A stretch of 64,000 nt of DNA, taken from the NCBI RefSeq assembly GCF_963576675.1, contig NC_088917.1, forward strand, positions 78,044,610 to 78,108,609, given 5' to 3'. Numbering within the stretch: the first letter of the stretch is position 1; each line of letters opens with the position of its first letter. The notes below the pieces were generated by a model, which was not told where the DNA came from, made no database searches, and worked only from the letters and a program-made list of their open reading frames with translations. Of the stretch, positions 32,498-44,777 are shown piece by piece. This DNA comes from Euphorbia lathyris (taxonomy: Eukaryota; Streptophyta; Magnoliopsida; Malpighiales; Euphorbiaceae). A program made the translations under genes and the position numbers.

Positions 32498-35400
32498 ATG
32501 GCGGAGGAGTATGGTAGTGGTAGTGTTGGTGGAGGATCGGAGACAACCGGCAGATTGGCTTCTATGGACTCTTTGGAGTCCCGGTGGGTCTTTCAAGATG
32601 ACGATGATTCTGTGATTGACGATGAGGACGATGACGACTACGACGGAAGCGGTCATCTCCACCGTGCTGGTGTTGATTCCGAAGACGAAGACGATAATGC
32701 CGAGCAACGTCTGATCCGTACTGGTCCTCGCATTGATTCCTTTGATGTTGAAGCCCTTGAGGTCCCTGGTGCTCATCGTAATGACTATGAGGTGTGTAGC
32801 TCGAGCTCTCTTTCTGCATTCCATATGTGTTTTCTGTTTTTTTTTTTTTTTTTTTTTTGAGCTATTGTTATGCTTCCTCGGCATCCTTTCAGTTGACGCG
32901 AGTATTGTTGATATTTTAATTTCAATTTGATCGCTGTCTGGATTTTAGAGTTTGATACATACAACTGTTAACTGCTTAGTGAGTATGGCATGAGTTAGTT
33001 CGGGTTACCATCGTTATTTAATGAGCTAGAGCCAGGTTTGGGTCCTCAAGTTGGAAATTGTCCTTCTAAGCTATTTAAAATATGACAAAACTTTAATCAC
33101 TTATCTATTGTGGATTCAATGGACTTTAGATAGCTTTTATAGAGTAAAAGAGCGGTGTAAATGTGCTTAAAAATGAGTTAGTTCGGGTTATCATCGTTAT
33201 TCTATGTTGCATGGAAACTCTTCTTCACTAGCGTTTCGTGTCCATTTCTTTTCCGTTTCTGTTTCTTTAAACCATTTCCTAGCTAAATTTTCTTAGAGAT
33301 AAAGTTTCATGGTTTCCGTTTCCATTTCCTTGCAACATAGTCGTTATTTAATGAGCTAGAGCCTGGTTTGGGTCCTTAAGTTGGCAGTTGTCCTTTTAAG
33401 GTATTTAAAATATGACAAAGCTTTAATCAGTTATCTATTGGTGGATTCAATGGACTTTAGATAGCTTTTATAGAGTAAAAGAGCCATGTAAATGCGCTTA
33501 AAAATGAGTGAGTGCGGGTTATCATAGTTATTTAATGAGCTTGAGCCCGGTTTGGGTCCTCAAGTTGGCAGTTGTCCTTCTAAGCTATTTAAAATATGAC
33601 AAAGCTTTAATCACTTATCTATTGGTGGATTCAATGGACTTTAGATAGCTTTTATAGAGTAAAAGAGCGGTGTAAATGTGCTTAAAAATGTCCAAATCTG
33701 GTTTAATGGTTCAATTTTACGATTACTTCTCTTCTTTTGGGCAACACATTATGGGAAACCATTCTAAATTCCATTAGACCTTATCTTGGTGTATCTAAGT
33801 TGGAATCTGAAGTTTTTTTAGCCATTTTCTCGGAGATACTGTTTTCCTTAAAAGTAAAGTCACTTTGGTTATGGATTATTACGCAATGGAGGAGGATTTG
33901 GTGTGACACATTCGTGGATTGTATTCTTACGAATTCTTAAGTAAAGCTTTTCATAATTTTAGATGGAAGATAGGCTGCAATACAACTACATCATAATGTA
34001 GTTTCCCTTTATTGGATGTTAGGTTATAAGATAGATGGCACCATTGGAGTCTTAGCTGATGATCAAAGTAACTGATGTATTGGAACTCTGTATATGATGA
34101 TTTTGATGTCTGCAATCAGAATTGGCATTTTGATTATTATGTGGATGTAAAGCCCATACAAAACTTCCTCACTAGTATGGATAGTTGTCAAATCGCGATT
34201 CGACTCGTGAATCGAAAGTCTCAATTTATGAATCGTGACTTGTGAATCGAATCGAATCGTAAGATTCGGTTCTAATCTTAATATTACAAAAAATAAAATA
34301 TTAGTCTAGAAAATGCAATTTTAATTTAAAAAAGTCATGTAAACTAATTACTTAAAATTCAAATTCAAATCTAATGCAATCTTAAATAAAATTTATTTAC
34401 AAATCATTCATCATCATCAAGGGATGTAAGTGTACTTTGTAAGTCCTTGACATCCACCATGGAAAAGAAAGAAGAAAGTTCGGAAAGAAAAGAAAGAAAG
34501 GTGGAAAAGGGTCATATTTGTGTATGTAAATGGAATCTTATATTTAATGGAACTGTACAGATTCCAAAAGACTTGATTGCTGCCATTTTTTTCTTCACAT
34601 TCGAGAGAATTGTTAGAATTGGATGACTCGGACGATTTGGCCGATTCACCACCGATTCGTCCGATTCACCACCGATTCTGGACATTTCCGATTCTACCTA
34701 TAGAGTCGACTCGAAATGGAGCCAACTCGACTCGAATCGTACGATTCGAATAGTGAATCATAGGATTCTAACAACTATTGTACATATGAACAAAAAGATG
34801 AATACCTAATTGCTTATTGTAACTACAAATTACATGCAGAACGATTCTTTTTTCTGTAACAATTACTTTTCATTCCAATTAATTGAAATAAATACTAGCT
34901 GAGTTTTATGGATATTTGATAGAGAAGTCCTATACTTCATTTACTGGAGCTTGTACCTGGTGGGAGCCTGAAAAACACTTGGTTTGCCAATAGTTTAATT
35001 AGGATAGTCTTGGAAAAACATGCTCCAGTGACTGGTAGGCTATCATTTAGCTTGCCTATAGTCAATTGTTATATTTTTCTGACCTGATTTTTTCTTTCTT
35101 ATTATATGTGGGTTTCCCCTTGAACTTTTTCATGTAGTCTTTGGTGGGACATGTGGATTCTTTCTATGACTTATGATATTGTTGTTTAACATGTGTCTTT
35201 TGTCTCATACGTACTTTCTTATTATAAGTTTCCATGTTTTTATTGAGTGATATATATTTATTTGATACTTGTTCTAAGATTTCTAAAGGAAGCTTTATTT
35301 AATAACATGCATACATGGACTGTAAAACTGGTATTGCATGCAGGTTGCGAATGGAAAATAAGCTGTAATTTCAAGCTGTAATGGTTGTAAATACCTTTCA

Positions 35401-38400
35401 CTGCAGGACTTCACTCTGGGGAGGAGAATTATACTTACTTTCCAGACACTTGGTATTGTCTTTGGTGATGTTGGAACAAGTCCATTGTATACCTTTGATG
35501 TAATGTTTACTAAAGCACCCATTAATGGAAAAGAAGATGTCCTTGGTGCATTATCGTTGGTGCTCTATACCCTAATCTTGATTCCCTTAATAAAATATGT
35601 CCTTGTTGTTCTTTGGGCCAATGATGATGGTGAAGGTATGCATTATCTTGTAAACCAACAATTTCTCTTACAGATAGTGCTACATTCATACTCTTTATCA
35701 ATTTCTTTAATTATTGTAGGTGGGACGTTTGCTTTGTACTCACTGATTTGTAGGCATGCTAAGGTCAGTCTTCTCCCAAATCAACTTCCTTCAGATGCTC
35801 GTATATCAAGTTTCAGGCTCAAGGTTCCATCTCCCGAACTTGAAAGATCATTAAAAATCAAGGAAAGGCTTGAATCCTCGCCGACTTTGAAAAAGCTTCT
35901 TCTGATATTAGTGCTTGCTGGTACAGCAATGGTCATAGCTGTTGGGGCTGTTACTCCAGCAATGTCAGGTTTTTGTGCCTGCTTTTCTAAACCTTTTTTT
36001 CCTGCTTCAGATTGATTTAATTAATTGTGATTCAACAAGAGTTCCTTTTGCTCTATAGTTTAGAATATGTTTATATTATTATCTTTTTGTTCTGGATGTT
36101 CCTTGATGAGTTGGCTATATTGATCTTGATGCAGTAATGTCCGCTGTCGGTGGTCTAACAGTTGGTGTGTCTGCAATTGAAGAAGGTAGTTCTGTTAGTA
36201 GTTAATTAATTGAAACTCATGTGTTTCTTCTGTTATATAATTATATTACTTTCCTGCTTTAATCAGAATTCTTTTCTTAACTTCTGAGTTAGGGATTTCT
36301 TTAAAGGTCTGATGTTTGGACATTGTAAACTATCACTGATGGCAGGATCAGATCCCAATTCATGTTTCTTTCATATCACTAAGCATTTGTTTGTTTTTGT
36401 GTATGTTCTGTCTTTTCTAAGGGGTTGGGGGGAGCATCTCCTAGTCCTAATTAACTTGAGTTACGGAAACTTTGATAAGATGCATTTTGATTTACTTAAG
36501 ATTCTAAGTAGAAACGATTTGCAGCTTTCCTCCATGTTGCTCTTCTATCTACCATAGTAACAACTTAACAAGATAAGATGAATAAAACAAAAAGTTGAAA
36601 GAAGGGAAGGCCTGATTTAACCAAGAAACACCTGTGACAATGGTAAAAGATGCTATAGATTATGCAATTCTTAAACTACATCTGAATCCTGTTTATGTTA
36701 CCCTAACTGAACTAGTTATATTCCTGCAGAACATAGGGCCTAGTATTTAGAAGTATCCTGAATTTGTTTTTGCAGTCATTTTCACGTGTTAATGAGTGGA
36801 GTACCATGTTCAGCATGAAAGGGAATCTGATCCTGGTATGCTATTTTTAATGGATAATTTTAACATGAATGAACAATTTTTTAGGTATTAATTTCTGTGT
36901 ATTTTAAGTTTTTGTTCTTGTATTTACTTAGTATTTGGAATGTTTAGTGTTGAAAGAAACTAGACAAATTCTTTTTTTTTTTTTTTTTTTTTGTTGTATG
37001 ATCCACAAGTACAACGTGCTGCTTAAATACGCCAGATTAGGTGCAACCTCAGTAATTTATTTGTTGTATGTTCGTTTTGTTTATTGGGTGGCCATTTGGA
37101 TTAGTTGCTGCAAATAGTGCCAGGTATGATTATATATGGCCAATAACTCCATGTGAGAAATCATATTAGCTAAATATTGCATTTCTTCAGTTATTTGTAT
37201 TTATCGGAAACTGAATATAGCTATTTGAAAGTTTCAATTGCGGTAAGTCAAGTGTATTGTGAAATTAATTAGTGTTACAATCTTTTTCTTTTGGTGCAGA
37301 GCAAGTGATGATGATTTCAGTTGCCTTTCTTGTAATTTTGTTCAGTGTACAGAAGTTTGGAACGAGTAAAGTGGGGCTTGGTGTGGGTCCTGCTTTATTC
37401 ATATGGTTTTGTTCTCTTGCGGGTATAGGCATTTATAACCTTGTTAAATATGACACCAGTGTCTTGAAGGCATTTAATCCTATTCACATCTATTTCTTCT
37501 TCAAGCGGAACTCTAGTAAGGCTTGGCATGCACTTGGCGGTTGTCTTCTATGTGTGGCAGGTAATAGACTAATAGGACCAGTACTTTTTTGGGAATACAA
37601 TTATTATTATTTTTTTTTAGTATGGTGGAAATGGAATGTACTTGTGCAGCTTGCTATTGGAGCTATCTTTCTAATTGATTTTACCAAGCACATATAAACA
37701 TTAGTCTCTGTTGATAGACCAAATTTTCTGGTGCGGAGAACTGCTATAATTCAAACCTAGTTAACCTTACAACTATATTAAGCATTCTAGAACAGTTAGT
37801 CATGATGTTGAATGAGTTTTGGTAGCGTTGGACCAATGGCTGGTGGAGAATAAATGATGTCCATGAAAGGATGAATTGGAACTTGGGGTGGGGTGGTGGG
37901 GGTGGTAGTATAAAATCAGAGAATTGAAATTTTGCTTTTGGTATTACCAGTCTAACCAGCCCGATATTTTAATTTAGAGGACACAAATTTCAAATTTATT
38001 ATAACCATCCATCTACAGTTCAGTTGCATGGTTGTCAACTGTCAGATTTAAGGTGCTAAAGTAATGAAATAAGGGATGTGAAAGGCTTCTGTTCATCTGT
38101 TGGTTATTGGGGACTGAACCTGATCTAAATATTGGGTTCCAGGTAGGATGCTGCTTGACATTCCAATGTGTGGTTTTCATAAAGCTTGACTCTCTCACTG
38201 TGGAAGCATTGTTTCTGCAATAGTGATAAAAATATTCATCATGATAGAATTGGATATGCAGCATACAATACTAATGTGTTGTGGATAATAGTTTTGCTGC
38301 TGATGGTTTTGTTGTTGTTAGATATTAGTATTTTTGTGTCGCACTTTCTGTTTCGGTTGTTGCTGATTTCTCTTTTTTTTTTTTTTTTTTTTTTTTGCAA

Positions 38401-41400
38401 GGTTCTGAGGCAATGTTTGCAGATCTTTGCTACTTCTCTGTTAGATCAATCCAGGTAAGGAAGCAAGACACCACAATTTTCCTATAATGAATTTGCTACT
38501 CTCTCCCTCTTTCTCTCATGTGCTTGTTTCTTATAAAATTTTCATTTAATGTCAGAATCAGATAGCATACTGAGCTTTTATTCTCATTTGTTCATTTCTA
38601 GATTTCTGATTTATTTAATAGTGGTCATTTGCAGCTCACATTTGTATTTCTCGTATTACCTTGCCTTTTGTTGGGGTATTTGGGTCAAGCTGCATACTTG
38701 ATGGACCACCATACAGGAGATTTGGCTGAGCAAGCATTTTTTTCATCAATTCCAAGTAAGATGCGTTCTTTACTGCTTAAAATGATAATTTGTACCAATA
38801 TTATGCTTGTCATTATTCTATCACGCAGTCTTTTTTTCCAGAGAGAAAATTTCAACATTCATTTTTATGGTTTGAATCATCTTATGTGTTGATTCTGTTG
38901 AAATTTGGTCTGTGTCTGCAGGTGGTGCCTTCTGGCCTGTCTTTCTCATTGCTAATGTAGCTGCATTAATTGCCAGTCGTGCGATGACTACAGCCACTTT
39001 TTCTTGTATAAAACAATCAACAGCTCTTGGTTGTTTTCCCCGACTTAAAATCATTCATACTTCTCGAAAATTCATGGGTCAGATTTATATTCCTGTTATA
39101 AACTGGTTTTTGCTAGTTGTCTGCCTGCTGTTCGTCTGCTCTATCTCAAGCACTACTGAGATGGGAAATGCATATGGTAACTCTTGTTTCCTTGATGTAG
39201 TTGAATAATTGAGCTTCCAAATTGATCAATATTGTTTTCTTGTTGAATCTTTATAGAACCCTCTATTTGAGGTATGGTTGGTAGGTTCAAAGTTTGACTA
39301 AACAAATGACGAACTTACCTTTTAGAAAGTAGCAAAGACAAAAAATTGAGAAAGAGGAAAACAACTTAATGCTTCTTAAGCCATAGGCCATTTTAATTGA
39401 TCATCTTGTAGTTGGAACATTTCTCGCATCTGTTTTCTTTTTCCATCCATCAATGGAGCTATGCTTTCAAGATATGTAACCTTCTTCGTGAATTTAGAAG
39501 GCCAAGGGAAAGGTCAACCAGGTAGTGTGTAAAGAACATGTCATTCATAGAAGCAAAGATGCTATTTTGCTGTCTAGTATCCAATGAACACTTAAGAGCT
39601 ACAGTTTAATTTGACTTTGTGTTCATATGCATCCATGAGAACAAATTGAATGAGATGTTAATGGGTAAATTACCTTGTTAACCTCCGTATATATTCCAGG
39701 TTTTTCGCCTTAAATAGATTTTTCTTTGCCTTATACTTTGAGAAACGAATTTCACAAACCTAGTGTTAGTTTTACTAAGAGTATTTTTTTTTATCCTTTT
39801 GAATTTTAAAATTTTAAATGATATCATAAAGTTCTGTTCTTACTAGTGCCCAAGATTAGCGATTGCTATGATTTGAATCCAATATTTTTGGCAACCAATT
39901 GCTTTCTCATTCTTGAGTACAAATCAATGCCCATTTTTCACTGTTGCCCGTTGTCTTAGTTCTGATCGGAAGCATGGTTTCATCCACTAATTTCAGAGTT
40001 CTGTGTTGAAGTATATAAGAGACTGAAATTATATTTTCCTCACATTACCCTGGGGTAGTTTTTGTCCTTAATTTGTCAAGTATTCATGACTTTTTTTTTT
40101 CAATGAAACCTTAGCTTCATGATGGTCAAGGAGAGTTACGCAACTTTGGAAAACTAGAGTATAAGGTTTAAGAAAAATGATCATATCAATTTCTTGGACT
40201 GGTTCATAATTTAACTATGTTACACGATGATACATTTTCTTTTGTATCGAAGTCAACAATGTTTGTTGTAGACCTTTTGCAACAGTTGTGGGCGAGGATG
40301 CATTTTGCCCTACTTGGCATTGAACTTATATATGGGAATTGCTTTGGTTTTATATTATTATTTAATTTCTTGGGCTGTATCTGGTTTTCATTGAAGTGAT
40401 GGTTTTTCTTGTTTCTTATGTGGTAAACAATGTATAAATTAGTAACAATCTGCTCTATCATGTGAATGGAAATGGCTGACTTACTATTCTTAGTTGAGAA
40501 ATTACGTCTCATGAATTTTTTAGAGCAACTTTACTTGACTATCTTGTAACAATTGACAGTTCTGATTTTGATTTGTTTTCACAGGTATTGCTGAGATTGG
40601 GGTGATGATGATGACAACAATTTTAGTAACTCTCGTTATGCTTCTTATATGGCAGATTAACATCATTATCGTCCTGAGTTTTGTGGTTATTTTCCTAGGG
40701 ATAGAATTGGCTTTTCTATCTTCAGTTTTAGCTGCTGTGGTAGACGGAAGTTGGATTATATTGGTTTTCGCTGCAATAATGTTTTTTATAATGTACATCT
40801 GGAACTATGGGAGCAAGCTGAAGTACGAAACTGAAGTTAAGCAAAAGCTTTCAATGGATTTAATGCGGGAATTAGGCCCCAATCTCGGGACAATCAGAGC
40901 CCCAGGCATTGGTTTGCTTTATAATGAACTAGCAAAGGGAGTACCAGCAATTTTTGGCCATTTTCTGACCACTCTCCCCGCAATCCACTCAATGATAATA
41001 TTTGTTTGTATTAAGTATGTTCCAGTTCCGCTTGTACCTCAAAGTGAAAGGTTTCTTTTCCGGCGTGTTTGTCCTAAAGGCTACCACATATTTCGGTGTA
41101 TTGCCAGGTAACTTGCTTGATCTGTAAATTGGAACTGTTAAGTGCTTAATATGTTTTCCTTGACAGTCATTGCTTTGCTCCATATGAGATTTGGAACCAA
41201 CATTCCTTGTGTCCAAACATACTTAACACGATTTAACCAATTCTTGAAAGCAAAAACCTGTATTTAGGTGCAAAGCAGATGTGATTCTAGATGTTATGAT
41301 AATGTCAAACTAAGGGTGACAATTCGGGTTATCGTGTCAAAATCGTGTCATGTTTCCTATATGTTCCATATGATTATATGTGATATAAAATACAAGAAAA

Positions 41401-42407
41401 ATGATACTCCTGTCAATCGTTTTCGTGTCAGTCGGGTTGCCTCTGTAGTACATCGTGTTGTCGTGTCAGAAATTGCCACCTCTATAGTCAAACTGATGAT
41501 TTCAGAATGACCTTAGCAAATTGACGCTTAAAATATTAGGTTGATTATCATTTATATGTTAGTTATTGATGGTGACATTTAATGTATGGCTTTATTTCAC
41601 AAGATCGTAGTTGAAAATAGAGGTACTAAATAAACCGAATAGGAGAACTTATGAAAAGAGAGACCTCTCGCTTTCCACTGCTTGGCAACATTTTTATTTC
41701 AAGTAGACGTATAAATGAGGACTAGGTGTGGTATTTGTATATATTAATGTTGTTTTGTTAATTTATATAGGCCTAATACGTCCCTAGCCCCCCAAATTTG
41801 TCCAGAAAAGTCTAATGACCTCTCCAAGCTTAAAAACGACCAATTAACCGCTTGAAATTGCTTAAAGTGATGTGATTAACGTGACAGGTATGGCTACAAG
41901 GATGTTCGGAAAGAGAATCACCAAACATTTGAACAGCTGCTAATTGAGAGCCTCGAGAAGTACATTCGTCGAGAAGCCCAAGAACGGTCATTAGAGAGTG
42001 ATGGGGATGATGACATAGATACTGAGGATGAGTCGTCCAATACAAGACTTCTAATAGCTCCGAATGGAAGTGTTTACTCACTTGGTGTGCCTCTTCTATC
42101 TGATTTCAGAGACACGAGTAATCCCATTTCTGAAGCAAGCACTTCAGGGGAGGTTAAGCCGGAGACATTTGATGCAGAGCAAAGCCTCGAGAGAGAGCTA
42201 TCCTTTATTCGTAAGGCTAAAGAATCCGGTGTGGTTTATCTTCTCGGTCATGGAGATATCAGAGCAAGGAAAGATTCCTGGTTTATAAAGAAGTTAATTA
42301 TAAACTACTTCTATGCTTTTTTGAGAAAAAACTGCAGAAGAGGGATTGCAAATTTGAGTGTTCCCCACTCGCATCTCATGCAGGTCGGCATGACATACAT
42401 GGTTTGA
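32498..42407 (+). CDS. KUP7-like: Potassium transporter of the KUP/HAK/KT family, KUP7-like
   Basis: Ten exons join without frame error to 852 codons: 32498-32791, 35407-35635, 35720-35968, 36135-36185, 37300-37560, 38402-38454, 38635-38755, 38922-39176, 40585-41107 and 41888-42407. All introns are GT-AG. The 851-residue protein has an acidic N-terminus (FQDDDDSVIDDEDDDD), then TLGIVFGDVGTSPLYTF, about 12 membrane segments, and a long soluble C-terminus ending ANLSVPHSHLMQVGMTYMV. Length and sequence fit Arabidopsis KUP7, a H+-coupled K+ transporter. In the family motif normally read as I-x-D-G-x-x-T-P-A, residue 249 is Val instead of Asp (GTT at 35941-35943). The 5' leader is short and a G-box lies upstream. 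It converges with the PAA1 gene. Intron 1 is 2.6 kb and repeat-rich. Confidence 0.95.
32991..33689 (+). repeat. Three tandem ~185-bp units in intron 1 of the KUP gene
   Basis: The block starting GAGTTAGTTCGGGTTA and ending GTGCTTAAAAATG occurs at about 32991-33175, 33176-33505 and 33506-33689. Shared words include GAGCTAGAGCC and GGACTTTAGATAGC. The middle unit is longer because a hAT MITE is inserted in it. Confidence 0.9.
33202..33340. repeat. hAT-type MITE, 139 bp, in intron 1
   Basis: Ends are CTATGTTGCATGGAAAC and its near complement GGAAATGG.. to TTGCAACATAG. An exact 8-bp TSD, TCGTTATT, lies at 33194-33201 and 33341-33348. The other tandem units show the unoccupied site. The same end sequence occurs in the PAA1 gene near 45108 and 45190. 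Confidence 0.88.
34191..34778. repeat. Foldback repeat in intron 1 of the KUP gene
   Basis: Left end ATAGTTGTCAAATCGCGATTCG and right end with GATTCTAACAACTAT are inverted, and both sides are rich in GATTCGACTCG words. No TSD found. It is probably an old non-coding DNA element. Confidence 0.5.
41311..41484. repeat. hAT MITE, second copy, in intron 9 of the KUP gene
   Basis: Ends TAAGGGTGACAATT and AATTGCCACCTCTA; the interior shares CGTGTCAAAATCGTGT and GTGTCAGTCGGGTTG with 6967-7135. The flanks share GTCAAAC on both sides (41304-41310, 41487-41493), an imperfect remnant of an 8-bp TSD. Confidence 0.8.
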
Positions 42408-42875
42408 CAGGTAAATTTTTCGACCAAAATAAGGCGAGTTAAATCGGTTTTCACACTCGTTTTGATGCATGCAACTGCTGTTAAATTGGAAATTGCATCG
42501 ATGAGTTCGATACAATTGACACGAGTTGCACCATTTCTTGAAGCCTTGGCATTTGTACGAGCCGACTCGTCTAACAGTTCACACTTGAAAACCAGAAAGT
42601 TTTGTAGTAGCGTTTTGATCGTTGGGTTGCCTTTTGATGATATAAACTTTGATTTTTTTTACAGATGCATACTAAATCAACCCTTGTAATTAACATTTGA
42701 TTTGAATGTGATTCTTGTCGTAAAGAAAACTCATACTTTTTAAATTGTTTTTGATCTTGAAAAGGAAATTTTTAATGTTTTGGTCAAGTTATTTATCATG
42801 TGGATTCACTTTGAATGTGTGTCAAAGTGAATGGATTTCAAAACTCTTAGTGCACATCCATTAAATAATATTTAA
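42408..42875 (+). other. 3' flank of the KUP gene
   Basis: The 3' UTR and flank, AT-rich, with no further gene. No unambiguous polyadenylation signal was chosen. Confidence 0.5.
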
Positions 42876-43650
42876 GTACTAGTAGCATTCTCGGTAAAAA
42901 TTCGATCTACTCTGTTTATAAACGAATCGAGTTTGAGCATGATGAAACTCGGCTCGGTTCGAAAACTCACGAGTAGATTCAGATAGGCTTGAACAAGCTT
43001 ACCAATAAACTTATGAATAATTATAATCTTTATGAACAGACTCGATTCAATTTTTATTATAGTATAATTATTATTTTTTAAATGGGGAAAATATAAAACT
43101 ACAATGATTTTATATGAAATTTTAGTTTTATATGTTTTAAAACTATGTAATATTGCTACTCCCTCCATTTCAAAATAATTGTCACTTTTGATCAAATTTT
43201 TCCATTTCATATTATTTGTCAGGTTTAGTTTCCAATGCAACTTTTTCCTATTTTACCCCTATTAATGAGCTTAATATTAATTACACTTTTTGCTATTTTA
43301 AGTTTTCAATGTATGGAGAGAGGTTCAATTTAATGAGATACACAAAAAATGATAATTATTAATGAAAAGAGAGAGGGTATTCTAGTCCATGTTGCATAAA
43401 TTTAATGCAAATCAATCATTTACTTAATGTGTGCTTTGGTCAAATGTGACAATTATTTTGAAATGGAGGGAGTATTATTCTATTAGGTGAGCTTGTTCAC
43501 AAACACAATGGACGAGCAATAAGTGAATTGTTTGTTTATTTATTCACGAGCTTTGTCTATAAATATAATTAATGAATTGTTAAAGAGTAAATTTTCTTAG
43601 CTGAAATGATTGATCGGCTTGAGCTTTGATTGTTATTACGTGAATGTCTT
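42876..43650. repeat. Long-TIR transposon, degenerate copy 2, with a Stowaway insertion
   Basis: It shares with 30661-32015 the words ATCGAGTTTGAGCA, AAACTCGGCTCGGTT, GAACAGACTCGATT and TTTAAAACTATGT, plus right-hand CACGAGCTTTGT and GAGCTTGTTCAC. It lacks the short retroposon found in copy 1 and carries a Stowaway MITE instead. Confidence 0.65.
43159..43472. repeat. Stowaway (Tc1/mariner) MITE, 314 bp
   Basis: Ends CTCCCTCCATTTCAAAATAA and its complement TTATTTTGAAATGGAGGGAG, with TA dinucleotides on both sides (43157-43158, 43473-43474), the Stowaway signature. Confidence 0.92.
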
Positions 43651-43736
43651 AATTATAATGTTATTGAAAAATGAATCACTTCGTTGGTTATAGTGTAATC
43701 CACATTAAATGCAGAAATAGACTTGCAAAAAATTAA

Positions 43737-44235
43737 GGGTAAAGTTCAAATAAAACTCCTGTGGTTTCACTAATTTTCATATAAAGGACTGTGGTTTACT
43801 TTTTGTCAAAACAAGGATTGAGGTTTCAAACTTGGTTTAATGCTATTAAAACCATCTTTAACGACTGGAAAATGAAAATTTTCAAGAATTAAAGTTGTTC
43901 AATGTCATATTTTCTATGGAACTGTATTTTCGATTTTTAAAAATCATCTTTTTTGGAACTTTCTCTCTCTAAACATTAACTTTCTCTCTCTTTACCAAAC
44001 ATCACCTAAACAATCTCAAAATAAAAAAGTTGAAGAATTAAAGTTGCTTAAAATATTAGTAATTCTTAAAATATGTCATTTTTGAAGTCGTCCAAGGTGA
44101 TTTTAATAGTATCAATCGAAAAAATCCTTATTTTGTTAAAGTTAAAAACCTCAATCCTCGTTTTGACAAAAAGTAAACCACAGTCCTTTATCTGAAAATT
44201 AGTGAAATCACAGGGGGTTTTATTTGAATTTACCC
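43737..44235. repeat. Mutator-type MITE, copy B
   Basis: A 499-bp element matching the reverse complement of 93-593 over its whole length, including the central GAGAGAAAGTT words (here AACTTTCTCTCTC). It has its own 9-bp TSD, AAAAATTAA, at 43728-43736 and 44236-44244. Confidence 0.9.
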
Positions 44236-44244
44236 AAAAATTAA

Positions 44245-44777
44245 TAAACCTTTTCTAATTTTTTTTAAAGACGAGTATTTGTAAACGAAGGGAGTAACTT
44301 TAATGTGACATCAATTATGTCAAGTAGGAAATTATTATTGAGAAAATTACATTACCTTTGCTATTGTCACTTTCTTCGGATGAACTATCAAATTAGCCCT
44401 TCAATTTGGTTTTAAAATTGCATAGATAATCATTAAATTTGAGAAAAAGACCACTGAACTTTATTAAATCATTGAACTTTTTCCTTCTATTGTAATCATA
44501 TGACAGCAAAAAAAACTAAAAATTATATTATACTTTATTTATTTAATTTAAGTGCTCGAAACTGTCAAATGATAGCTAAAAAATGTACCCTTTAAAATAG
44601 CAGGGGTATTCAATTTCGAAAACCACCTCTACTTTGAAGCGCAAGGAAAGCAACCTTAACAATCTATTCACTGTAACAAAATCTCTAACACAGGTAAGTT
44701 AGGCTTTTCTTCTACCTACCTCAGCTGTTGATCCGATCAATCATTTCGGCTAAGGACATTTTTCGTGTCAAATACGT
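44245..44777. other. Spacer between the converging KUP and PAA1 genes
   Basis: AT-rich, containing the 3' UTR and polyadenylation region of the PAA1 gene. No other gene seen. Confidence 0.55.

Noticed and set aside
32477..32884. Minus-strand frame over exon 1 of the KUP gene
   Set aside because: It is antisense to the acidic repeat-coding exon; the spliced plus-strand gene accounts for this sequence.
35485..36015. Reading the KUP region as a separate short gene
   Set aside because: The open frame spans exons 2 and 3 through a short intron by chance (35636-35719). Splicing gives the conserved DDGEGGTFALYS junction.
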